From: Desulfuromonadales bacterium
Lineage (GTDB): Bacteria; Desulfobacterota; Desulfuromonadia; Desulfuromonadales; BM103
Direction: 5' to 3'
Length of the DNA: 64,000 nt
NCBI GenBank assembly: GCA_027065695.1
Contig: JAMONP010000049.1
Coordinates: 1 to 64,000, forward strand
This document shows, one piece after another, positions 16,432 to 24,163 of this stretch; position 1 is the stretch's first letter, and every line of letters begins with the position of its first letter. The translations under genes and the position numbers were made by a program. Under the pieces are notes generated by a model. It was not told the origin of the DNA and ran no database searches. It was given only the letters and a program-made list of their open reading frames with translations.

Positions 16432-17940
16432 TTATTTCTTCTTTTCTACCGCTATTGGCTTGCTGAGACGGTCAATCATCTCGGACACGGGACTGCTGCC
16501 CTCGAATCCATACTCGTTCCAGCGGTCGGAGACCTTCTGTAACACCGTACGGTCCATGAAGATCTCGTTCGGCTTGTTTTTCCACTCGTAAGGTGTGGTG
16601 GCATCCATAATAATACGACTGACTATATCGCGCGCTTCTATTGGCAAGCCCGGATCAAGCGGGGTGGAGCGGCCACGATTGATGATCTGGGTTGAGCGCT
16701 TCGGATCGTAGCGGGTGGCCAGCGCCCACCAGACACGATCCATATCGTCCGCCTCGATATCATGATCAACGATGATGATCCCCTTGACGCCGTAATGCCC
16801 GGTGGTACTCCCCATCACCGCGTCGGCGACGTGATTCGAGTGGCCTGGATACATCTGCTTCACTGAGACAATGACCCAGAAGCGACCGGTGGCCGCAGCC
16901 GGGAAGTAGACGCTCTGAATGCCCGGGACCTTCGCGGTTTCCAGATCGTGCCATAGCGTGGCGGTGCGGTTAATCGACTGGACCATGTGGGTGTCGTTGA
17001 TCGGCTTGCCGACCGTGGTTGCCCAGAAGACCGGCTTGGTGCGGTGGATGATGCGCTCCACGCGTATCACCGGTTTGGGATAGTCCTTCATCTTGTTGCC
17101 TGAGTAATAACCGGTGTATTCGCCAAACGGCCCTTCCTCCATCAACTCGTTCGGATCCATCCACCCTTCGACAATGATCTCGGCGTTAGCCGGAAGCGTC
17201 AATCCGGTAAGCTCCGATTTGAATACTTCGATCGGGCGACCGCGCAGAGCGCCGCCCACGTCATACTCGTCGGTTTGGGCACTTACCAGGGTAGAACCGG
17301 CCAGAAACAGGACCGGATCGCCCCCCACCACGTAGGCGACTGGCATCTTCTCACCGCGTGCCTGATATTTCTTCATGTGAAAATCGCCGTGTTTGCCACT
17401 GATTATCTGTGAACCGAGGATGTTCTTGCCCAGAACCTGTGAGCGATAGGTGCCGCAGTTTGTCCAGCCGGTATCCGGATCCTGAGTAACCAGATAGCCG
17501 GAGGTGCCGAAGAAACGGCCGCCGTCATCTGGATAAAACCAGGGAGCGGGAAAGTTTGCCAGATCGACCTCGTCCTTCGGAATGATGTTTTCCATTACCG
17601 GCGGATTGTCTACGAATGTGGGTTTGATCATCTGCTTGGTGGTCAGCTCCATCCATTTCCTGGAAAGCTGACACATGCTAAGCGACGGGTCTTGCTCCAG
17701 ACAGATGGCGATACGTTCAGGTGTGGTGAAGGCACTGGTGAAGACCGGAATCGTATGCCCTTTTACGTTCTCATAGAGCAGTGCCGGACCTTTCTGCTCT
17801 TCGTTAACCTTGGATACATGAGCGAGCTCAAACTTCGAGTCCACCTCTGTTTCGACGCGATGTAGTAATCCGTGAGCATCCAGTGCTTCGATGTAGGTGC
17901 GGATGTCGTTGATGGGTTTCGTTTTAACTGTCTCGCTCAT
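16432..17940 (-). CDS. UbiD-family (de)carboxylase, probable phenylphosphate carboxylase subunit
   Basis: A 502-residue UbiD protein. EGPFGEYTGYY (about 272-282) holds the family's conserved glutamate region. Further landmarks are DPDTGWTNCGTYRSQV and GKHGDFHMKKYQARGEKMP, and a late acid-rich VDHDIEADDMDRVWWA stretch (about 380-395). UbiD enzymes use prenyl-FMN. In anaerobic phenol degradation, UbiD-like subunits of phenylphosphate carboxylase attach CO2 para to the phosphorylated hydroxyl, giving 4-hydroxybenzoate. It lies between Pps2 and the UPF0261 gene. Thauera has two UbiD-like subunits plus two small ones; only this one is seen in the window. Confidence 0.88.
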   Translation of the reverse strand: MSETVKTKPINDIRTYIEALDAHGLLHRVETEVDSKFELAHVSKVNEEQKGPALLYENVKGHTIPVFTSAFTTPERIAICLEQDPSLSMCQLSRKWMELTTKQMIKPTFVDNPPVMENIIPKDEVDLANFPAPWFYPDDGGRFFGTSGYLVTQDPDTGWTNCGTYRSQVLGKNILGSQIISGKHGDFHMKKYQARGEKMPVAYVVGGDPVLFLAGSTLVSAQTDEYDVGGALRGRPIEVFKSELTGLTLPANAEIIVEGWMDPNELMEEGPFGEYTGYYSGNKMKDYPKPVIRVERIIHRTKPVFWATTVGKPINDTHMVQSINRTATLWHDLETAKVPGIQSVYFPAAATGRFWVIVSVKQMYPGHSNHVADAVMGSTTGHYGVKGIIIVDHDIEADDMDRVWWALATRYDPKRSTQIINRGRSTPLDPGLPIEARDIVSRIIMDATTPYEWKNKPNEIFMDRTVLQKVSDRWNEYGFEGSSPVSEMIDRLSKPIAVEKKK

Positions 17941-18002
17941 GTGAGTCTCCTTGTTTTTTCTAGTGGGTGAATGGTATTCGCTGTCTTGTCGGCCTCTTGC
18001 CT

Positions 18003-19109
18003 CTACATTAGTTTCTTTCCCCGCAGCATGCTGGAAAGGATGTAATCCATGGCGGTTGCACCCGCATCGGTGGTAACTGGTTTTTCTTTATCGCTCCACA
18101 CTGTTTCCGGACGCGCCTGTAGAATGAAAATGTTACCGCCGATCGGCAAGTCCTTATCCACCGCCCACTCAATGTCCATGGGACGTCCGTAATGCTTTTC
18201 GATCTTCTTGCCCATCCAGGCCAGGGCGGTGATTTCATCGTCTACCAGCGACTGCACTTGCTGCCGTTCGGGGGGTAGTTCGATGGCTTGGCTGGTCTGC
18301 GTCTTGGTATCGACCGTGTAGTAGAGTTCCTTTTTCGAGATCGTTCTCTCGAGGATATCCAGCGTGACTTTGTTTACGACAAAGTTGTCTGGCGTCACCT
18401 CGCCCGAAACCACTGATTCGCCGAAACCGAAGTTGGAGTCGATGACGATCAAAGAACGGTCACCATTGGCCGGATTAAGGGTGAACATCACCCCAGACGT
18501 AAAGGAATTGGCCATTTTCTGTACGCCGACGCTGATTGCCATGTGCTCATCGTCGAAGTTTTGGTTGGCCCGGTATGCAATGGCTCTCCCCGTGTACAGG
18601 CTGGAGATGCAGCGGCGGATGTGGTGCAGCACCTCATCGGTGCCGCGGATCCAGAGGTAGGTGTCCTGCTGCCCGGCGAAACTTGCTCCGGGAAGATCCT
18701 CGGCTGTGGCACTCGAGCGCACCGCTACCGGAGTCGCCGGCAGACAGCAGCGTACCGAGAGCTTACGGTAGTGTTCGGCTATCAAGTCCTCCATTTCGGT
18801 GGAGAAGGTCAGGTTCTCGATCATCTCGCGAATCGTCTCACTGACCTCTTCCAAGTTGTTCATATTTTGGATGTCGAGCCCGTTCAGCAAAGATTGAATT
18901 TCCCGGCCGACTCCCGCCTTGGCCATGAAACGCCGGTAGCCTTCGGTGGTTACGGCGAAGCCGGGAGGCACTCGGATTCCAGCATTGATCAATTCGCCGA
19001 GGGATGAGCACTTCCCCCCGACCAAGGGGATCGAATCTTTCCTGCAGTCCTCAAGCCAGCAGACTAAAGGCAATTCGTTACTTGCCGAATTTTCTGCAAT
19101 TGAATCCAT
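18003..19109 (-). CDS. pps2: Phenylphosphate synthase ATP-binding subunit (Pps2)
   Basis: A 368-residue protein equivalent to the N-terminal ATP-grasp part of phosphoenolpyruvate synthase. Visible features are LVGGKCSSLGELINAGIRVPPGF (about 29-51, written here in part: GGKCSSLGEL) and VRSSATAEDLPGASFAGQQ near 136-154. Near the end, GRPMDIEWAVD and IFILQARPETVW are the usual terminal motifs of this domain. It lacks the phosphohistidine and PEP-binding domains of a full PEP synthase, exactly as Pps2 of Thauera does (40 kDa). It would transfer phosphoryl groups from ATP to the histidine of Pps1, encoded just upstream with a 17-base gap. Confidence 0.87.
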   Translation of the reverse strand: MDSIAENSASNELPLVCWLEDCRKDSIPLVGGKCSSLGELINAGIRVPPGFAVTTEGYRRFMAKAGVGREIQSLLNGLDIQNMNNLEEVSETIREMIENLTFSTEMEDLIAEHYRKLSVRCCLPATPVAVRSSATAEDLPGASFAGQQDTYLWIRGTDEVLHHIRRCISSLYTGRAIAYRANQNFDDEHMAISVGVQKMANSFTSGVMFTLNPANGDRSLIVIDSNFGFGESVVSGEVTPDNFVVNKVTLDILERTISKKELYYTVDTKTQTSQAIELPPERQQVQSLVDDEITALAWMGKKIEKHYGRPMDIEWAVDKDLPIGGNIFILQARPETVWSDKEKPVTTDAGATAMDYILSSMLRGKKLM

Positions 19110-19126
19110 GAGTTTCTCCTTCTTGG

Positions 19127-20956
19127 TCAGCGCTCAATAGTCACGATGCCTGACGAGCCATCGATGCGGAGCTTCATGCCGGTTTTGATTATTTTGGTTG
19201 CGTGTCCGGTGCCGACGATCGCTGGCAGTCCGTATTCTCGGCAGACAATGGCCGCATGGCTCATGACACCGCCTACATCGGTCACGCAGGCCTTGATCTT
19301 GGCAAAGGCCGGTGCCCAGGACGGCGAGGTTGTGGGCGAAACCAGGATCTCCCCCTCCTGCAAGTCACGGATCTCGTTAGCACTGCGGCAGACTCGAGCT
19401 CGGCCCTCGACGATGCCTGGACTGGCGGCAAATCCCTTCAATTCTGTGATGCTATCGGGGTCCGAGACGTCTTGAACTGCCGCCCAGTCGGCCAGGGAAT
19501 TGTTAGTCACCCCCCAAAGCACGATGGTGAAAGGTTCCTGAATTACCTCGGGAGCGGTGCCCAGAGCGGCCGGGGCACTCCAAGCGTGGAATTTTTCCAT
19601 CACCCCCTTGCGCCAGGCGATCTCGGGCGGCCACACTGACGTACCGCGTGGTTTGACCCCGGTGGCCCAGGCCGTGACTACGTCCCAGAGGCCTTGTTTG
19701 ATCTCGTCGCGGCGCAGATACCAGATGTCTTCGATATCTTCGATGAGACCGTGCTCCTTCATGATTGCTGCAACTTCGCGGATCTTTCCCCAGAAGACCG
19801 AATGGAACCAGTGTTCGATGTAGAAGAGATGGTTTTCCACATAGGGGAAGACCGTCCTGGAGGTGCTGAGTAGTTCGTCGAAGGTCTTGCGGTCCTCCTC
19901 CGACTCGATCAGATCGCGGTACTCGGCGGTGATGCGGTCGCGCTCCGCGCGTATCTGCTCCAGAGGACGTTCGATGTCCACCCCCTCCTTGAGTTTCTTG
20001 ATGTAGGTGGCGATTCCCATCAGCGGAATGTTCAGATCGTCGTTCCAGCTACGGTCTTTGTGCGACCAGCCGGTTCCAGAAGAGATGTAGAACCATGGGT
20101 AGCGAGCCTCTTCGTGGCAAGCGAGCCATTCCTGCCCATTTGGCAGCGCCTTGACTGCCGCAGTAACCTCGAGCCATTCCTGGCTGGAAGTGATGGCCTC
20201 ATCGACTCCCAGATCGATGGCTTTTTTGGCCAGCTTCTTCAACTCGTCGTCGGAGCGAAACATGATCACGTCTATGCCCGAGATCATCTGCGTCACCCGC
20301 TGCTGTGGAATACTCGGGAACTGCTTCTGGACGAAATCAAGAAAGAAGACGTAGGCGGCATAACCAAGATTGAGAAATTCAAAATGGTACTGCCAGCACT
20401 TGATGCCGAGATTGATCAGATCGTCGTAAGCCTTGATCAGGTGGTAACCCTTGGATTCGCCCACCGCGTCTGTCACTACGCTGAGTTCTTCGAGCTCAGG
20501 CAAATGAGGAATCTGTAACTCCTCGAGTTCCTTGATGGTAGCTTCGGTCTTTACTTTCCATTTGGCTTCCAGGGCGTCCCAGTTTTTGTAGTAGTATCCG
20601 GCGCGTTCCATGAAGTTCGGAACACGGCGACCAATCTCCTCGGGGTCTTTCACGGCCACCGGCGAGATGTAGACGTAGCCGTTGATTATTCGATGGTCGA
20701 CGCCGCGCACCGGCGGGATCTGGAAAATGCGGTTATTGAATTGGGACAGGGCCAAATACCAGGCTTCGTCCCAGATTGTGTCGAAAGGATAGAGCGGCTC
20801 GGGGTAGTGAAGACCATCGTAGAACCAGAACGACTCTTCCTCATGTGCTTTGCGTTCTGGATCGTCGGTGCTGAACTTGTATTGGTACGGATACATCCTT
20901 TCCCAGCCTTCGGTCCCGGGAATGTCTTTGATCTCATGTGGACTTGGAAATTTCAT
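19127..20956 (-). CDS. pps1: Phenylphosphate synthase phosphohistidine subunit (Pps1)
   Basis: A 609-residue protein that would phosphorylate phenol. The last 100 residues are the mobile phosphohistidine domain of PEP-utilising enzymes: KGFAASPGIVEGRARV, then GGVMSHAAIVCREYGLPAIVG with the catalytic His567. The Thauera aromatica counterpart is also about 70 kDa and uses a histidine at almost the same position (569, from memory). The N-terminal two thirds have no PEP synthase ATP domain; that is supplied by Pps2. It is the first gene of the phenol operon, about 155 bases downstream of a sigma54 start. A rifampicin-phosphotransferase-like enzyme is the less likely alternative. Confidence 0.88.
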   Translation of the reverse strand: MKFPSPHEIKDIPGTEGWERMYPYQYKFSTDDPERKAHEEESFWFYDGLHYPEPLYPFDTIWDEAWYLALSQFNNRIFQIPPVRGVDHRIINGYVYISPVAVKDPEEIGRRVPNFMERAGYYYKNWDALEAKWKVKTEATIKELEELQIPHLPELEELSVVTDAVGESKGYHLIKAYDDLINLGIKCWQYHFEFLNLGYAAYVFFLDFVQKQFPSIPQQRVTQMISGIDVIMFRSDDELKKLAKKAIDLGVDEAITSSQEWLEVTAAVKALPNGQEWLACHEEARYPWFYISSGTGWSHKDRSWNDDLNIPLMGIATYIKKLKEGVDIERPLEQIRAERDRITAEYRDLIESEEDRKTFDELLSTSRTVFPYVENHLFYIEHWFHSVFWGKIREVAAIMKEHGLIEDIEDIWYLRRDEIKQGLWDVVTAWATGVKPRGTSVWPPEIAWRKGVMEKFHAWSAPAALGTAPEVIQEPFTIVLWGVTNNSLADWAAVQDVSDPDSITELKGFAASPGIVEGRARVCRSANEIRDLQEGEILVSPTTSPSWAPAFAKIKACVTDVGGVMSHAAIVCREYGLPAIVGTGHATKIIKTGMKLRIDGSSGIVTIER

Positions 20957-21120
20957 TTCTTGTTTCCCTTTTATTTTGTGAGTGCCTGGTTACAAGCATG
21001 AATGTTATTCCCTCGGGCTCAACTTGAAGCTCTTAAAGATTACTAAAAAACGGTGTTTTAAATTCTTTACAGAAATGCTGTAAGCCAACCTTAAAATTCT
21101 TGACCGCCACCCTAGTTGTT

Positions 21121-21136
21121 AGCACTTGGCGTGCCA
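21121..21136 (-). promoter_or_regulatory. sigma54 (-24/-12) promoter of the phenol operon
   Basis: The minus-strand reading is TGGCACGCCAAGTGCT, which matches the TGGCACR-N4-TTGCW consensus at every defined position except one (G for T before TGC). Transcription should start near 21110, about 155 bases before pps1. A gene for a sigma54 activator of the phenol-sensing DmpR/XylR class lies upstream at 22025-23788. Confidence 0.82.
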
Positions 21137-21280
21137 AACATTGTTATTTTGTTAAAAAGTCTGGGTTCACTAGCCTGGTAGGCTACTTAAACCAGTGATG
21201 TCATGCGGGATTAAAAATCTATTGTGCCCGGGGAAATACCGTCAATAAACAGTCAACAGCAGGAAGCAGGTAATCAGCTA

Positions 21281-21337
21281 TTGATCATTTCATGATTTTT
21301 GCTCTGGCAGGATTAGCCAATTTAATCATTTGGTGAA
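21281..21337 (-). promoter_or_regulatory. Paired enhancer-like sites for the phenol regulator
   Basis: TTGATCATTTCATGAT at 21281-21296 and TTAATCATTTGGTGAA at 21322-21337 each match the DmpR/XylR-type site TTGATCAATTGATCAA at 12 of 16 positions. Their centres are 41 bases apart (about four helical turns) and lie roughly 180 and 220 bases upstream of the predicted sigma54 start. Confidence 0.55.
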
Positions 21338-21551
21338 CTGTTGATCGCAGAGAGTCAGACGTCGCCCCGATGGAACGGGGAACAGATTCTGGTTTAACGT
21401 GGATATTCAGACTGACTTCAGCGTTATAGATATCTAACTTTTTGTCGGAAGAATAGTGTAGGTGCGCTGGGTGGAAGGTTCACAAAAACATTGTGCAGGG
21501 GAAGATGGGACATCAGCCGCTGGTGATTTTTTAATCAGGGCACACAGGAAC
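21338..21551. other. Intergenic stretch upstream of the phenol enhancer sites
   Basis: The whole 20957-21551 gap (595 bases) holds no gene. Its pps1-proximal half carries the sigma54 promoter and enhancer-like sites listed separately. In the remaining part I see no convincing further promoter, terminator or open frame. Confidence 0.5.
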
Positions 21552-22028
21552 TCATAATGAGGGTGGCAAGTTCAGATTGATCTCATCACGGTGCCCAAGT
21601 CCGACCTCGTTGTCGATAAAGTAGAGACGTTGCGGGACAATCTTGAACCAACGCACCTTGGCCAGAGCCTTGACTATAGCGGCAGGAGCCTGGGCAAGTT
21701 TGCCGACGACGGGAAACTTCTGACCGTAGAGTCGGCGAGCTGTTCTTTCCTCCTCACCAGAGATCTCAGTGACAACTCCTTCGATCTGCAGCCCCTTGAT
21801 TTCCAGCCAGTCGGTGTAGTCTTCCTGTATAGTTACTGCCACGCGAGAGCATTGAGCCAGATTCAAACAGTGACGGCTGGTTGGTGAGGAGAGGAAATAA
21901 AGCGTATAATCGGCATGGACATAAAAGACTGCGGCAGCCCACAGATCATTGTCGCCATGTGTGGCCAGGGTGGCTACCTGATGATCACGGAGATAACCTT
22001 GCACGCGTTCATTTAGCCCTTTCTTCAT
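21552..22028 (-). CDS. Pyridoxamine 5'-phosphate oxidase-like flavin-binding protein
   Basis: A 158-residue split-barrel protein of the PNPOx-like FMN-binding superfamily. The N-terminal VATLATHGDNDLWAAAVFYV and LYFLSSPTSRHCLNLAQCSRVAVTI are the usual strands around the flavin pocket, and the C-terminal KIVPQRLYFIDNEVG is typical. The start codon overlaps the stop of the sigma54 activator gene (ATGA), so it is co-translated with the regulator. Whether it senses flavin or heme, or modifies an aromatic, cannot be told from sequence. Confidence 0.82.
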   Translation of the reverse strand: MKKGLNERVQGYLRDHQVATLATHGDNDLWAAAVFYVHADYTLYFLSSPTSRHCLNLAQCSRVAVTIQEDYTDWLEIKGLQIEGVVTEISGEEERTARRLYGQKFPVVGKLAQAPAAIVKALAKVRWFKIVPQRLYFIDNEVGLGHRDEINLNLPPSL

Positions 22029-23788
22029 TGAGACGGATTGATCAACGGGTCGTTGGCAGGGCCATCGTCACTCCCAGCAAACTCGTCTTCCTGGAGGCGT
22101 CCGAGGCGATAAGCGAGTTGCGGCCGGGTCAGACCGAGAAGCCTGGCTGCTGCGGAGAGGTTACCGCGCACCTTGTCCACGGCAGTTTCGACCAACATGG
22201 CCTCAACCTGCTTCAAGGTCATGGCACCGCTGAAAACCATCTCACAAAGCTCTTTTCCTGACTCTCCAGGATTAGTATCCAAACTGCCTTTACTGTTAAG
22301 TACAAATTCCAGTGGGCTATCATCACTGTAGGACGAAAACATGTGGTTAACCTCTATCCGCCCCCCTGATGGCGCAAGCAGAACACCTCGGTCGACCATG
22401 TTCTGCAATTCACGGATGTTGCCTGGCCAAGAATAACCAAGGAGCGCCCGCTTGCTCTTATCAGTGAAGCCGCGCAATTTCTTGCCATGAATCGCAGAAT
22501 ATTTTGCCAGGAATCTATTAGCAAGGGGTGAAATGTCTTCCTTGCGCTCTCGGAGAGGCGGGATGTTGATCTGGTAGGCGTTGAGCCGGTAATATAGATC
22601 AGCGCGAAACTTGCCGGTTTTGACCAGAGACTTCAGGTCAACGTTGGTCGCCACGACCAGACGCACATCAACCTTGCGGACTTTCTCATCACCCAGACGT
22701 TCAATCTCCCCTTCCTGCAGGACCCGCAGGAGCTTGGCCTGTGCCGAGAGCGGCAGGTCACCGATCTCATCGAGAAATAGCGTTCCGCCACTGGCTCGTT
22801 CGAAGCGGCCGGGGCGAGACGCGAGGGCACCTGTAAAGGCACCCTTTTCAACGCCGAAGAGTTCTGATTCCACCAGATCGGGAGGGATGGCAGCGCAATT
22901 GATGGCAACGAACGACTTGCTGCTACGAGGCCCCATGTCATGCAAAGAACGAGCAAAGACCTCTTTTCCAACGCCTGTTTCACCAAGTAATAAAACTGTA
23001 ATCCGGCTATTGACCGCCTGTTTGAGAAGTTCATATGCGGCAAGGAAAGTCGGCGCATTGCCGACGATATCAGAGGGGAGTTTATCCTCCTTGCCAATAG
23101 CTGAGCGCAATTGCACGACCTGGGTTTGCAGATCTATGAGCTGTTCGACAATCGATTCCTGATTAAAAAAGTTAACTTGCTCGGCACCATCCTCCCATTC
23201 CTCAATGGGTTTGCCAATAATGCGACAGTTTTTATCCCCCTTGCCGTAACAATCAACTTCCTTGTACAAAATTGGCCGCCCCATGAAAGCCGAAGTATAA
23301 CCACAGGCGTAGCCAATCTGGGTCCAGCAGACGGAATCTGAATTGATTCCATATTGGCGACGGTGCCAGAGTGCTTCCCAAGAATGTTCCCAGAGAAACT
23401 CGCCATAAAACTCGCCGGCATCTCGATTGAACTCGACCTTGATAGGGGTTACCTTGACTTTTCCTTCCAACATATGGAGTTTCGGGCCAGTCATGAAAAT
23501 TTCTGTATCATTAGCACTCGGGGTACGCGTGCGTATGAGTTCGGCGTCGCGGGCACCGGAAGCATAGCCCATACGGCTAAGAAGACCGCGAGCACGAGCC
23601 ATACCAAGAGTCTCGATTAACTCTTTACGCAGGGTGGCCTGAGCCTCGACGTGGATCAAGAGCATACGGTGCTCATGAAGCCAGATCTGGCCGCTTTCAG
23701 CACAAAACTGCACCTGTGAGCGCAAGTCATCACTAATCGGGTTCAGGGTAGCTCGTTGCCGTTTGCTGACTTTGGACATAAGTACCAT
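22025..23788 (-). CDS. sigma54-dependent activator of the DmpR/XylR (phenol-sensing) class
   Basis: A 587-residue enhancer-binding protein. The N-terminal third is the XylR_N aromatic-sensing domain followed by a V4R domain (QIGYACGYTSAFMGRPI, VDCYGKGDKNCRI, about 155-195). The AAA+ domain (about 245-470) has Walker A GETGVGKE, the sigma54-contacting GAFTGA loop and GGTLFLDEIGDLP. The C-terminus is a Fis-like helix-turn-helix (LSAAARLLGLTRPQLAYRL). Members of this class bind phenols directly and activate sigma54 promoters, matching the promoter at 21121-21136. The start is uncertain: two ATG codons lie four codons apart and neither has a strong ribosome site. Confidence 0.93.
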   Translation of the reverse strand: MVLMSKVSKRQRATLNPISDDLRSQVQFCAESGQIWLHEHRMLLIHVEAQATLRKELIETLGMARARGLLSRMGYASGARDAELIRTRTPSANDTEIFMTGPKLHMLEGKVKVTPIKVEFNRDAGEFYGEFLWEHSWEALWHRRQYGINSDSVCWTQIGYACGYTSAFMGRPILYKEVDCYGKGDKNCRIIGKPIEEWEDGAEQVNFFNQESIVEQLIDLQTQVVQLRSAIGKEDKLPSDIVGNAPTFLAAYELLKQAVNSRITVLLLGETGVGKEVFARSLHDMGPRSSKSFVAINCAAIPPDLVESELFGVEKGAFTGALASRPGRFERASGGTLFLDEIGDLPLSAQAKLLRVLQEGEIERLGDEKVRKVDVRLVVATNVDLKSLVKTGKFRADLYYRLNAYQINIPPLRERKEDISPLANRFLAKYSAIHGKKLRGFTDKSKRALLGYSWPGNIRELQNMVDRGVLLAPSGGRIEVNHMFSSYSDDSPLEFVLNSKGSLDTNPGESGKELCEMVFSGAMTLKQVEAMLVETAVDKVRGNLSAAARLLGLTRPQLAYRLGRLQEDEFAGSDDGPANDPLINPSQ

Positions 23789-24163
23789 CTAAAGGTTTGT
23801 TGAAAACATTGCAACTGCGACACGAAAACTGATCAAACGTTACATGTTTTCAGACGCGACGAGCATCGTAATCCTTGCGAAGACAGTGACTTAAGCCAAA
23901 GGAAAACGATTCTAAAACGATGTTAAGTTAACACTCGCAGTCATCATTTGGCAAGTGAGAACAGAGGATTAATTCAGGCCGTTTGGCCTTTGAGGCAGGA
24001 AAGCAAAACCATTTATAGAAAATGGTTTAATTTGCCGATACGGTAGACAACCTATAGTTTTTTCCTTAAACTTTAATATTTTATCACAAAGTGGTCACAA
24101 GCCATGCCCTTACAGAACCAGCAGGCGCTTTGTGGTGCTGATGGGACCTTGGCCTTTGATAGC
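23789..24163. other. Intergenic region between the activator and the biotin protein
   Basis: These 375 bases contain the promoter region of the activator gene and the 3' flank of the downstream-facing biotin-protein gene. The half nearest 24163 is AT-rich. I see no clear -24/-12 element, no strong terminator and no credible reading frame. Confidence 0.4.

Noticed and set aside
18003-20956. Reading Pps1 and Pps2 as a split phosphoenolpyruvate synthase
   Set aside because: There is no PEP/pyruvate-binding TIM-barrel domain after the phosphohistidine domain, sizes match phenylphosphate synthase subunits, and UbiD/UbiX genes are in the same operon.
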